A stretch of 64,000 nucleotides of DNA. It comes from Streptomyces sp. CB02923 (GTDB lineage Bacteria > Actinomycetota > Actinomycetes > Streptomycetales > Streptomycetaceae). Below, piece by piece: positions 24,295 through 32,878 of the stretch. The DNA lies in the NCBI RefSeq assembly GCF_001905005.1, contig NZ_LWKZ01000023.1, positions 1,116,001-1,180,000 on the forward strand. Direction: 5' to 3'. The position numbers were made by a program, and so were the translations under genes. The notes beneath the pieces were generated by a model. That model was not told the DNA's origin and did not search any database. It saw only the letters and a list, made by a program, of their open reading frames with translations. The stretch's first letter is position 1. Each line of letters starts with the position of its first letter.

Positions 24295-27200
24295 ATGCAA
24301 CATCGCATGGATGCCGGACAGTACGTGGCGGAGCTCGACGCGGCCGGAGTGGTGCTCTTCGAGGAGGACGGACGACTGCGTTACCGCGCTCCGAAAGGCG
24401 TGCTCACCCCGGAGCGGCTGGCGCTGCTGCGCGAGCACAAGGAGGAAGTCCTCGGCCACCTCAGGGAGCGGGAGTACGGGCCGCGGGCCGAGCCCGACCC
24501 CGCGTCCCGCCACGAGCCGTTCCCGCTCACCGACGTCCAGTCCGCCTACCTGCTCGGCCGCAGCGAGGCGTTCGACTACGGGGGTGTCGCCTGCCACGGC
24601 TACCTCGAACTGGACCTTCCCCACCAGGACGCCGACACCGTCGAGACGGCCTGGAACGACCTGGTGCGGCGCCACGGCATGCTGCGGGCGGTGATCCTCC
24701 CGGACGGGTACCAGCGGATCCTCCCGCAGGTGCCCCACTACCGCATCCGGCGTCACGACCTCACCGCCGCCGACGCGGACGGCATCGCGCGGGCCCTGGA
24801 GGAGATCCGCGGGGAGATGTCGCACCAGGTACGGCGGACCGACCGGTGGCCGCTCTTCGAGCTGCGCGTCAGCCGCACCCGCGACACCGTACTGCTGCAC
24901 CTCGCCATGGACCTGCTGATCTGCGACTACAGTGGTGTGCAGACCCTCCTGGCACAACTGGCCCGCACCTGCGCCAAAGAGCCCGACGAGGCCGCCCCGG
25001 ACCTGACGTTCCGCGACTACGTGATCGCCGCCCGGCGCGCCCGGGAGGGCACCCGCCACCAGCACGACCACGCCTACTGGTGGGCCCGCCTCGACACCCT
25101 GCCGCCCGCCCCCGAACTCCCGCGGGCCACCGGCTCCCGCCAGGCGCCGCCGGTGTTCCGCCGCCACCGGACGCGGCTGGCGCCCGGCGCGTGGCGGACG
25201 CTCACGGCACGGGCCGTGGCAGCGGGGCTGACGCCCGCGGGCGTACTGCTCCAGGCGTTCGCCGAAACGCTCGGCCGATGGAGCCGCACCCGGCGGTTCA
25301 CCCTCAGCCTCCCCATGAACAACCGCCTGCCGCTCCACCCCGACGTGGACCGGATCGTCGGCGACTTCAGCTCCACCACCCTGCTGTCCGTGGACCTCGC
25401 CGAAGGAACGACTTTCCTGGAGCGCGCCCGCACCGTGCAGGCACGCCTGTGGGAGGACCTGGACCACCGGCTGTGCTCCGGAGTGGAGGTACTGCGCGAA
25501 CTGGCCCGGCGCCGGGGCCCCGGACAGGCCCTGCTCCCGGTGACCTTCACCAGCACGGTCGGCGGCGCGGGGGACGAAAATCCCGGCGCGCCGGAGACCG
25601 GCGGGCGGCTGCGGTACGGCATCACCCAGACCCCGCAGGTGTGGATCGACTGCCAGGTCATGGCGGACGGACCGGCGACAGCCGTCCACTGGGACGTCCG
25701 GGACGGCGTCTTCCCCGACGGCGTCGTGGAGGACATGTTCTCCGCCTTCGAGACACTGGTCGGCCGCCTGACGGACGACGACTCCGTATGGGACGCGGCC
25801 GACCCCGTGGCCCTCCCCGCGCGGCAGCTCGAACGCCTCGAACGCGCCAACGCCACCGCCGCCCCGCGCGCCGCGGGCGCGCTGCACGAGAAAGTCGTGG
25901 CCCAGGCCCTGCGCACGCCCGGCAGCACCGCGGTCATCACACCGCACCGCTCACTGGACTACGCCGAATTGCTCGACCGCTCCCGCGCGGTGGCCGCCGC
26001 CCTCGCGGATACCGGCGCGCCACCGGGTGCGCGGGTGGGCATCGTCATGGAGAAGGGCTGGGAACAGGTGGCGGGCGTGCTCGGCACCCTGCTCGCGGGC
26101 CTGGTCTACCTCCCCGTAGACACCACCCAGCCGACGCTGCGGCGCGCCGCCGTCCTGCGCGATGCCGGGGCGGACGTGGTGCTCACCCAGTCGTGGCTCG
26201 GCCCGTCCCTCACCCTGCCCGCGGGCGTGCGCACAATCGAAGTGGACCAGGCGGGCCGGGCCGCCGGGCCCCTGCCCCACGAGACGGCGGCCGACCCCGA
26301 CGCGCCCGCGTACGTCATCTACACCTCCGGCTCCACCGGCACCCCGAAGGGCGTCGTCATCAGCCACGGCGCCGCCCGCAACACCGTCGACGACATCACC
26401 ACGCGTTTCGGCATCGGCCCCGGCGACCGGGTCCTGGGCCTGGCGCAACTGGGCTTCGACCTCTCCGTGTACGACATCTTCGGCCCGCTGTCGGCCGGCG
26501 GCGCGCTGGTCCTGCCGTCCGCCGGACGACGCGGCGACCCCGCCCACTGGGGCACCCTCGTCGCGCGGCACGGCGTCACGGTGTGGAACTCCGTCCCGGC
26601 ACAGATGCAGATGCTGGAGGAGTACGCGCGCACCGCGCCCGAAGCGGACCTCGGACGGCTCCGGCTGGCCCTGCTGTCGGGCGACTGGATCCCCGTCACC
26701 CTCCCCGGCGACATCCGCCGGAGCGTGCCCGGCCTGGACGTGATCAGCCTGGGCGGCGCCACCGAGGCGGCCATCTGGTCCATCCACCACCGCGTCCGGG
26801 ACAGCGACCGCACCCGCAGCAGCATCCCTTACGGCACGCCACTGGCCAACCAGACCTTCCGCGTCCTCGACCCGGATCTGCGCGACTGCCCCGAGCACGT
26901 ACCCGGCGAACTGCACATCGGCGGAGCGGGCCTCGCCATCGGCTACCTCGGCGACGAGGAGCGGACCGCCGAACGCTTCCCCATCCACCCGCGCACCGGC
27001 GAACGCCTCTACAGAACGGGGGACATGGGAAGACGGCTGCCCGACGGCGACATCGAATTCCTCGGCCGGGTGGACCGGCAGGTGAAACTCAACGGCCACC
27101 GCGTGGAACTCGCCGAGGTGGAGGTGGCGCTCCAGGAACACCCGGCGGTCCACCGCGCCGCGGCCGTCGTGCACGGGGACGGGGCGGCCCGGCGGCTGAC

Positions 27201-29811
27201 GGCGTTCGCCGAACCGGGCCGCACCGCACCCCGGCCGCCGTCCGGACTGTACGCGGACGCCGCCGACGAGGCCCGGAAGGCGGTCCGCTCCGCCGACCGC
27301 GACCACGGCCCCGAGATCGTGCAGATGTGCCAGGCCCTCGACACCTCCGCCCTCCAGGCCGTCACCCTGCTGCTCGGCCGGTACGGCCTGTTCGCGACGC
27401 CCGGACACCCGCACACCACCGAGGAGATCGTCCGGGCCACCGGCGCCGCCCCCGCCCACCGCCACCTCGTACGCCGCTGGCTCGGAGCCCTGGAGGAGGC
27501 GGGCCGGATCGAGCGCGCGCCCGGCCCGGACGCCTACCGCGGGCTGCGCCCCGTCACACCGCGGGAGCGCGCCGCCGTCCGGCAGCGCATCGCCGAGCTG
27601 GAACCCCGTGTGTCCTGGGGCGCGGACCTCGTCCGCTTCCACGCCGACTGCGAGGAGGCGCTGCCCGGCCTGCTGTCCGGCACGACGGAACTGCGGACCC
27701 TGCTGTTCCCCCAGGGCCGGACGGACACCGCGGCGGCGGCCTACCGCGACAACCTGATCAGCCGCCACAACAACGCGGCGGTCGCCGCCGCGGTCCGCCG
27801 GTTCGTGCGCGAGCACCGGGGACCCGGGCCGGTCCGCGTACTGGAGATCGGAGCCGGGGTGGGCGGCACCTCCACCGTGCTCGTCCCGGCGCTGGACGGC
27901 CTGCCCGTCGACTACCACTTCACCGACGTGTCGCACTTCTTCCTCAACCGGGCACAGGAGACCTTCGCGGACCGCCCGTGGCTCCGGTACGGCCTGTTCG
28001 ACCTCGGCCGGGACCCGCGGTCCCAGGGCTTCGCGCCGAACTCCGCCGACGTCGTCGTCGCCGCCAACGTGCTGCACAACGCCGTCCACGTCCCGGAGAT
28101 GCTGGAGCGGCTCCGGGAACTGATCGCACCGGGCGGCTGGCTGGTCTTCGTCGACGCCACCCGGGACACGTACCGCGGCATGGTGTCCATGGAGTTCAAC
28201 GCCGGACTGAGCGGCTTCCGCGACGTCCGGCAGGAGACCGGAACCACCTTCCTCACGCACCGGCAGTGGACCGGCCTGCTCGACGAGGCCGGTGCGGACA
28301 CCGTGTGGAGCCTGCCCGCGCAGGACAGCGCGCTGTCCCACGTCGGACAGCACGTCTTCGCGGCCCGCTTCAAGGCCGACCGGCACGCCGTCACCCCGGC
28401 AGAGCTCCACGAACACCTCCGTGACCGCCTCCCCGCGTACATGATCCCGGCAGACCTCCAGGTGGTCGACCACCTCCCGCTGACCGCCAACGGCAAGCTG
28501 GACCACGCGCAGCTCACCGCGTGGACGCACGCCGCGGCACCCGCCGCCAGGACGGACCGCGGCGCCCCTCCGGCCGGCGAACTGGAGCACACGCTGGCCG
28601 CGATGTGGTCGCAGGTGCTGAACGTCCCGGCCGTCGGCAGGGAGGAGGACTTCTACGGCCTCGGCGGTGACTCGCTGCTGGTGGCGCAGCTCGTCGGGCG
28701 GATGCGCGAACAACTGCCGCAGGCGCGGAGCATGGAGTGGGACGACCTGCTGCGCCTGGTGCTCAACCAGCCCACCGTCGCGGGCCTGGCGGCAGGCATC
28801 TCCGCGTCTGCCGGCGCCGCCACCGGGCACGGCACCCGGTCGCCCCTGGTGCCGGTCGGCGACCGCCCGGCCGGTCAGCAGGACGCCCCCACCATGGTCC
28901 TGGTGCACGACGGCACCGGCACGGTGGTGCCCTACCGCGCCCTGATCGCCGAACTCTCCGGCCGGCTCCCGCTGGCCGCCCTGGTCCTCGACCGTATCGG
29001 CACGTACCTGGAGACCGACCCACCGCGGCTGATCGGCGACCTCGCCGAACGGCACGCCCACGCCCTGACCGCCGCCGGGCACAAACGGGTGCACCTGGTC
29101 GGCTACTGCCTGGGCGGCCTCGTCGCCACCGAACTCGCCGGCCGGCTGGCCCGGACCGGCACCGAAGTCACCGGACTGACGGTCATCAGCAGCTACCGCG
29201 TGCCCTACCGGGTCGAGGACGACCTGCTGGCGGAGTACGTCTTCGCCCGGCTGATGCGGGCCGACACCGCCGCGCTGGGGTACCCGCAGGACACCACGGC
29301 GTTCCGCAACCTGGTGGCGGCGGTCGCCCGCAGCCATGGCGACACGGTGCCCCGGGGCGGTCTCGCCGGCCGGCCCGCCGCGGACCTCGGCCCGGCCGAG
29401 GAGGCGGCGCGCCGGTCCTTCGAAGCGCTCGCCGGCCGGTCGCAGGAGGACCGGCTGCGCACCATGGGCGGACACCTGCCCCACCAGGACACCGAACTGA
29501 ACTCCCCGGACCGGCTGCTGCGCCAGTACCGGGTCGTCAAGCACAGCCTGGCGGCGGTGGCCGCCCACCAGCCCGCACCGTACGAGGGCCCGGCCACCCT
29601 CGTACGGCAGGTCGGCGAGGCGGAGGTCTTCCCCGGGATGCACCACGACATGGCCGCCTACTGGCGTCAGGTGTGCACCGGGGAACTGACCACCGTCGAC
29701 GTGCCCGGAGACCACTTCAGCTGTGTGCAGCCGCCGCACGTCCGCGCGATGGCGGACCTGCTGGCCACATCCTGGGCAGCCGGTGCCGACCGTACGCGGG
29801 GACAGTCGTGA
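24295..29811 (+). CDS. PchF-like NRPS: docking-Cy-A(Cys)-MT-PCP-TE
   Basis: An 1838-residue NRPS. Domains in order: TubC-type N-terminal docking domain (about 5-60, RYRAPKGVLTPERLALL); heterocyclization domain (about 75-500) with DLLICDYSG at the DxxxxDxxS position; adenylation domain with YVIYTSGSTGTPKG near 673; a methyltransferase inserted between A8 and A10 with VLEIGAGVGGTST near 1183; A10 LTANGKL near 1395; PCP GLGGDSLL near 1457; thioesterase with GYCLGG near 1603. Pocket residues read DLYNLSLIWK, the cysteine code. The layout equals PchF of pyochelin synthesis: it cyclises a second cysteine, methylates and releases the product. The TE nucleophile is Cys instead of Ser. The N-terminal docking domain implies an upstream NRPS partner, presumably the one at 36551. 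Confidence 0.92.
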   Translation: MQHRMDAGQYVAELDAAGVVLFEEDGRLRYRAPKGVLTPERLALLREHKEEVLGHLREREYGPRAEPDPASRHEPFPLTDVQSAYLLGRSEAFDYGGVACHGYLELDLPHQDADTVETAWNDLVRRHGMLRAVILPDGYQRILPQVPHYRIRRHDLTAADADGIARALEEIRGEMSHQVRRTDRWPLFELRVSRTRDTVLLHLAMDLLICDYSGVQTLLAQLARTCAKEPDEAAPDLTFRDYVIAARRAREGTRHQHDHAYWWARLDTLPPAPELPRATGSRQAPPVFRRHRTRLAPGAWRTLTARAVAAGLTPAGVLLQAFAETLGRWSRTRRFTLSLPMNNRLPLHPDVDRIVGDFSSTTLLSVDLAEGTTFLERARTVQARLWEDLDHRLCSGVEVLRELARRRGPGQALLPVTFTSTVGGAGDENPGAPETGGRLRYGITQTPQVWIDCQVMADGPATAVHWDVRDGVFPDGVVEDMFSAFETLVGRLTDDDSVWDAADPVALPARQLERLERANATAAPRAAGALHEKVVAQALRTPGSTAVITPHRSLDYAELLDRSRAVAAALADTGAPPGARVGIVMEKGWEQVAGVLGTLLAGLVYLPVDTTQPTLRRAAVLRDAGADVVLTQSWLGPSLTLPAGVRTIEVDQAGRAAGPLPHETAADPDAPAYVIYTSGSTGTPKGVVISHGAARNTVDDITTRFGIGPGDRVLGLAQLGFDLSVYDIFGPLSAGGALVLPSAGRRGDPAHWGTLVARHGVTVWNSVPAQMQMLEEYARTAPEADLGRLRLALLSGDWIPVTLPGDIRRSVPGLDVISLGGATEAAIWSIHHRVRDSDRTRSSIPYGTPLANQTFRVLDPDLRDCPEHVPGELHIGGAGLAIGYLGDEERTAERFPIHPRTGERLYRTGDMGRRLPDGDIEFLGRVDRQVKLNGHRVELAEVEVALQEHPAVHRAAAVVHGDGAARRLTAFAEPGRTAPRPPSGLYADAADEARKAVRSADRDHGPEIVQMCQALDTSALQAVTLLLGRYGLFATPGHPHTTEEIVRATGAAPAHRHLVRRWLGALEEAGRIERAPGPDAYRGLRPVTPRERAAVRQRIAELEPRVSWGADLVRFHADCEEALPGLLSGTTELRTLLFPQGRTDTAAAAYRDNLISRHNNAAVAAAVRRFVREHRGPGPVRVLEIGAGVGGTSTVLVPALDGLPVDYHFTDVSHFFLNRAQETFADRPWLRYGLFDLGRDPRSQGFAPNSADVVVAANVLHNAVHVPEMLERLRELIAPGGWLVFVDATRDTYRGMVSMEFNAGLSGFRDVRQETGTTFLTHRQWTGLLDEAGADTVWSLPAQDSALSHVGQHVFAARFKADRHAVTPAELHEHLRDRLPAYMIPADLQVVDHLPLTANGKLDHAQLTAWTHAAAPAARTDRGAPPAGELEHTLAAMWSQVLNVPAVGREEDFYGLGGDSLLVAQLVGRMREQLPQARSMEWDDLLRLVLNQPTVAGLAAGISASAGAATGHGTRSPLVPVGDRPAGQQDAPTMVLVHDGTGTVVPYRALIAELSGRLPLAALVLDRIGTYLETDPPRLIGDLAERHAHALTAAGHKRVHLVGYCLGGLVATELAGRLARTGTEVTGLTVISSYRVPYRVEDDLLAEYVFARLMRADTAALGYPQDTTAFRNLVAAVARSHGDTVPRGGLAGRPAADLGPAEEAARRSFEALAGRSQEDRLRTMGGHLPHQDTELNSPDRLLRQYRVVKHSLAAVAAHQPAPYEGPATLVRQVGEAEVFPGMHHDMAAYWRQVCTGELTTVDVPGDHFSCVQPPHVRAMADLLATSWAAGADRTRGQS

Positions 29812-30953
29812 CGGTACCCGGCGCGCCTCTGGTCGGCGTCCTCGGAGGGTACGGAGCGGTCGGAGCCGCCGCCGTACGGTGCCTCGCCGCCGAGGGCGGG
29901 TACCGCCTGCGCATCGGCGGCCGCCGGGCAGCGGCGGGCAGAGAGTTCGCGGCCGCGTTGCCGGTGGCGGCGGAGGCCATGGCCGTGGACGCGACCGACG
30001 ACGGCAGCCTCGCCCGGTTCAGTCACGGCTGCGACCTCGTACTGAACTGTGCGGGCCCCGCCTACCTGCTGCTGGACCGGGCACGGCGGGCGGCCTTCGC
30101 CGCGGGCGCCGACTACGCGGACGTCATGTCGGCCGCTGCGGACACCGGCACGCACGCGCGGCGCACCGCCGTGCTGTCCGCCGGGCTCACCCCGGGCCTG
30201 TCCGGAATGCTGCCGGGACTGCTGGCGCACGGCCTGGCCGTCGCCGACCGCTTCCACGGCGGGTACGCGGGCCTGGAAACGTTCACCCGCACCGGCGCCG
30301 CCGACTACCTGCTCAGCCTGGAACGGGAGTACGGCACGCCGCTGGCGGAGTGGCGGGCCGGGGCGGTGACCGGCGCGCTACAGGTGGAGCGCGGGTTCCG
30401 GGCGCCCGGCGTGCACCGGCCACTGACCGCCTACCCCTACCTCCCGCAGGAACTGGTCCGGCAGGCACGCGCACGGAACCTGACCGAGGCCCGCTGGTAC
30501 AACGCCTTCGACGGCACCCACCTGCTCGATGCGCTCAGCCTCGTACGGGCCGAAGGCGCTGTGCGCCGCGGGCTGGACACCCGCGTGGACGACGTCGTCC
30601 GGGCGAGCGCACTGGACGCCGCCGGGCACACCCCGTACCACGTCCTGTGGGCCCGCCTCGACGGCACGGACCACCAGGGACAGCCGACCGCCAGGAGCGT
30701 GTTCCTGCGAGCACCGGACGGCTCCGAACTGACCGGCGCCGTCGGCGCGTTCGCCGCCCACGAGGTGCTCGGCGGGCGCGTGGGCGCGGGAGTACACCAG
30801 GCCGGTGACGTGCTCCGCCCGCAGGCGGCGCTGGAGTGGCTGCGGCGCCATGTCCCGCGGCTGACCGCCACGGTGTCCGAGGAGCGGGTGGGGGAAGACA
30901 GCGGGGCGGGTGTGGGCACCACGGGCATCGCCGAGGACGAGGGAGTGCTCTGA
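29808..30953 (+). CDS. Saccharopine-dehydrogenase-like reductase (thiazoline reductase candidate)
   Basis: A 381-residue NAD(P)-binding protein of the saccharopine dehydrogenase-like family, with VGVLGGYGAVGAAAVRCLAA at the N-terminus, CDLVLNCAGPAYLLLDRA, and ADYADVMSAAADT as in family members. It overlaps the NRPS-1 stop codon by 4 nt. In pyochelin-type pathways a separate reductase converts one thiazoline to thiazolidine while it is NRPS-bound; PchG/Irp3 do this but belong to another family. By position this enzyme is the likely analogue. Confidence 0.7.
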   Translation: MTVPGAPLVGVLGGYGAVGAAAVRCLAAEGGYRLRIGGRRAAAGREFAAALPVAAEAMAVDATDDGSLARFSHGCDLVLNCAGPAYLLLDRARRAAFAAGADYADVMSAAADTGTHARRTAVLSAGLTPGLSGMLPGLLAHGLAVADRFHGGYAGLETFTRTGAADYLLSLEREYGTPLAEWRAGAVTGALQVERGFRAPGVHRPLTAYPYLPQELVRQARARNLTEARWYNAFDGTHLLDALSLVRAEGAVRRGLDTRVDDVVRASALDAAGHTPYHVLWARLDGTDHQGQPTARSVFLRAPDGSELTGAVGAFAAHEVLGGRVGAGVHQAGDVLRPQAALEWLRRHVPRLTATVSEERVGEDSGAGVGTTGIAEDEGVL

Positions 30954-30962
30954 ACACGCCGG

Positions 30963-30993
30963 GCCGGACGGCAGCACCTCCCCGCCGTCCGGC
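30963..30993. terminator. Bidirectional terminator hairpin
   Basis: GCCGGACGGC (30963-30972) and GCCGTCCGGC (30984-30993) are perfect 10-bp arms with an 11-nt loop, placed between the convergent reductase and radical SAM genes. Confidence 0.75.
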
Positions 30994-31022
30994 GCCTGCC
31001 ACGCCCGCTCACGGGCCGGGCG

Positions 31023-32627
31023 TCAGATCGCGTCGTGGCACAGCTCCTGCCCCACGGGGCTCAGCCCGACACCGAGCGCGCCCAGCCGCCGGAGCTGGAC
31101 ACGCACCGCTTCGGCCGCCGCGTCCGGGTCCGGGTGGTCCACCGGAGCCATGCCCAGGCGCTCGACGCACTTCTCCACGGCCAGGTTGGTGGCGTGATCG
31201 TGATCGGGCAGCAGCCGGGGCGCGTAGTCGTACTGCCACAGGTCGAGCACGGCGTGGTCGTTGCCGCGCCGGACCCGGTCCAGCGTCTCCTTCTGCAGCC
31301 GCGCCGCCTCGTCGCTGTCCATCCCGATGTGCGACCACGGCGAAGCCGGATCCGTCGCGTCCTGAGCGACGATGCGCAGCTCCTCCTTGTCCTGCCACAG
31401 CGGCATGGTCTCGTCGGTGATGGAGAACCGGGCGACCGAGAAGTAACCGCGGTAGTCCCCGGTCAGGTAGTCCATGGTGTCCTGGAACATCTCCGGCGTC
31501 TCGCCGGGATACCCCACCATGAACAGACCGTGGTACGACATGCCGCCGTCGCCGAGCAGCTCGATGGCCCGGCGGTTCTGCTTGACGCTGACCCGCTTGC
31601 TCATCCGCTTGAGGGTGCCGTCGTTCATGGATTCGAACCCGATGTGCAGTTGCGCGCAGCGCGCCTCCCGCAGTCCCTCCACGAGCTGGGGCGAGTTGAT
31701 GGTGTTGGCCCTGCTGAAGGCGTCCCACGGAGGCGCCCCGGAACCGGGCAGGATCTCCAGGAGCCGCCGCAGCCGGGTCGGCGGGATGGTGAAGGTCGAG
31801 TCCATGGCGTCGATGCTCTTCGCGCCGTTGACCTCCGCGTACCCGGCCCAGTCGTCCCGGATCTTTTCGGCCGACTTGTAACGCCACTTGGGGGAAGCCG
31901 CCGGGAAAGAACAGAATTTGCAGTCGAAGGGGCAGCCGCGCATCGACTCGTAGGGGATGACGGGCGCCTCACCGGTGAATCCCGGAGACGGATGCCCGTC
32001 GATGTCCACGTATTCGACGGGATTGATGCGAAGGTGCGGACCGTCCCGCCACACGAGGTTGGGCACGGTGCTCAGATCGCCACCCGCGGCGAGTGCGTCC
32101 AGGGTCTTCGGCAGCGCGGTCTCGCCGTCGCCGCGTACGACCGCGAAAATCTCCGTATGGTCGTTCAGCGCCCGCATGAACTTGAGATTGGTGAATTGGC
32201 CGCCGGTGATGACGCGCACGCCCGGAAGGCGGGAACGGATCCAGTCCACCGCGGTGGCCAGCAGCGGCGCGTTCCAGATGTAGGTCGTCGACAGCAGGAC
32301 GGCGCCGAAGTCGCCGGGCGGCACCACGGCCCGGCCGGTCCAGACGTCCTCCAGGTCCACGGCCGCGAAGTCGTGGCCGCAGGAGCGCAGGATGGACCGG
32401 AGCGTGACGGTCGTCAGGTGCGGGGCCGCGGCCGGCCGCGGCCTCAGCAGCGCGAAACTCCGGCCGGACCGGGTGAAGGAGAGCCGCCGCAGGTCCAGAT
32501 CCGGGTGACCGGACCGCCGCAGCGCCTCACGGCCGTGCGCGTCCGGCTGCCCGCCGAACAACGACCCCTGTAGATAAGCGAAATTCAGATTCGCGGGTCC
32601 GAGCCCGCTCAAAAGCAGAACGCGCAT
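31023..32627 (-). CDS. Class B (cobalamin-dependent) radical SAM enzyme, thiazoline C-methylase candidate
   Basis: A 534-residue B12-binding-domain radical SAM protein. The N-terminal half has the cobalamin-binding fold (MRVLLLSGLGPANLNFAY, GVRVITGGQFTNLKFM). The radical SAM cluster motif is RGCPFDCKFCSF near residues 229-238 (CxxxCxxC). GFESMNDGTLKRMSKR and FMVGYPGETPEMF are typical of the Elp3/B12 superfamily. Class B enzymes methylate unactivated carbons. In watasemycin-type pathways a homologue methylates a thiazoline carbon, and the same job is plausible here. The ATG at 32627 follows GCGGGAA. The gene is transcribed against the rest of the cluster, divergently from the ABC pair. Confidence 0.85.
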   Translation of the reverse strand: MRVLLLSGLGPANLNFAYLQGSLFGGQPDAHGREALRRSGHPDLDLRRLSFTRSGRSFALLRPRPAAAPHLTTVTLRSILRSCGHDFAAVDLEDVWTGRAVVPPGDFGAVLLSTTYIWNAPLLATAVDWIRSRLPGVRVITGGQFTNLKFMRALNDHTEIFAVVRGDGETALPKTLDALAAGGDLSTVPNLVWRDGPHLRINPVEYVDIDGHPSPGFTGEAPVIPYESMRGCPFDCKFCSFPAASPKWRYKSAEKIRDDWAGYAEVNGAKSIDAMDSTFTIPPTRLRRLLEILPGSGAPPWDAFSRANTINSPQLVEGLREARCAQLHIGFESMNDGTLKRMSKRVSVKQNRRAIELLGDGGMSYHGLFMVGYPGETPEMFQDTMDYLTGDYRGYFSVARFSITDETMPLWQDKEELRIVAQDATDPASPWSHIGMDSDEAARLQKETLDRVRRGNDHAVLDLWQYDYAPRLLPDHDHATNLAVEKCVERLGMAPVDHPDPDAAAEAVRVQLRRLGALGVGLSPVGQELCHDAI

Positions 32628-32878
32628 GATTCCCGCTTTCTGGGGGAGAATTTCCGGCCGGTCGGCCCCACGCCCGTGCGGTGCTTTCCGCGCATACCTG
32701 CGGAGCCGTCGAATGTGCCGCCACGGGCGGGCCGGGCCGACCTTACTACGGGCCTTGTCCGTGACGTCCCGGTGTTTATCTTCCAGTTGGCGGATCTTGT
32801 GTGACGGGTGCACTCTGCGCATGATGCGTGGTGTGCGCGGGGCGGCGGCCGGACCGCCCCGGGGGATGGGGGCCTTTC
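32628..32878. promoter_or_regulatory. Divergent promoter region, radical SAM / ABC operon
   Basis: A gap of 251 nt between the divergent radical SAM and ABC transporter genes. A patch with lower GC (about 32740-32810, including TTTATCTTCCAGTTGG and CTTACTACGGG) probably holds the promoters. No strong inverted repeat and no StrR-type site was found. Confidence 0.45.

Noticed and set aside
25951..29739. Minus-strand frame of about 1260 codons opposite NRPS-1
   Set aside because: Antisense shadow of the NRPS; no domain can be read in it.
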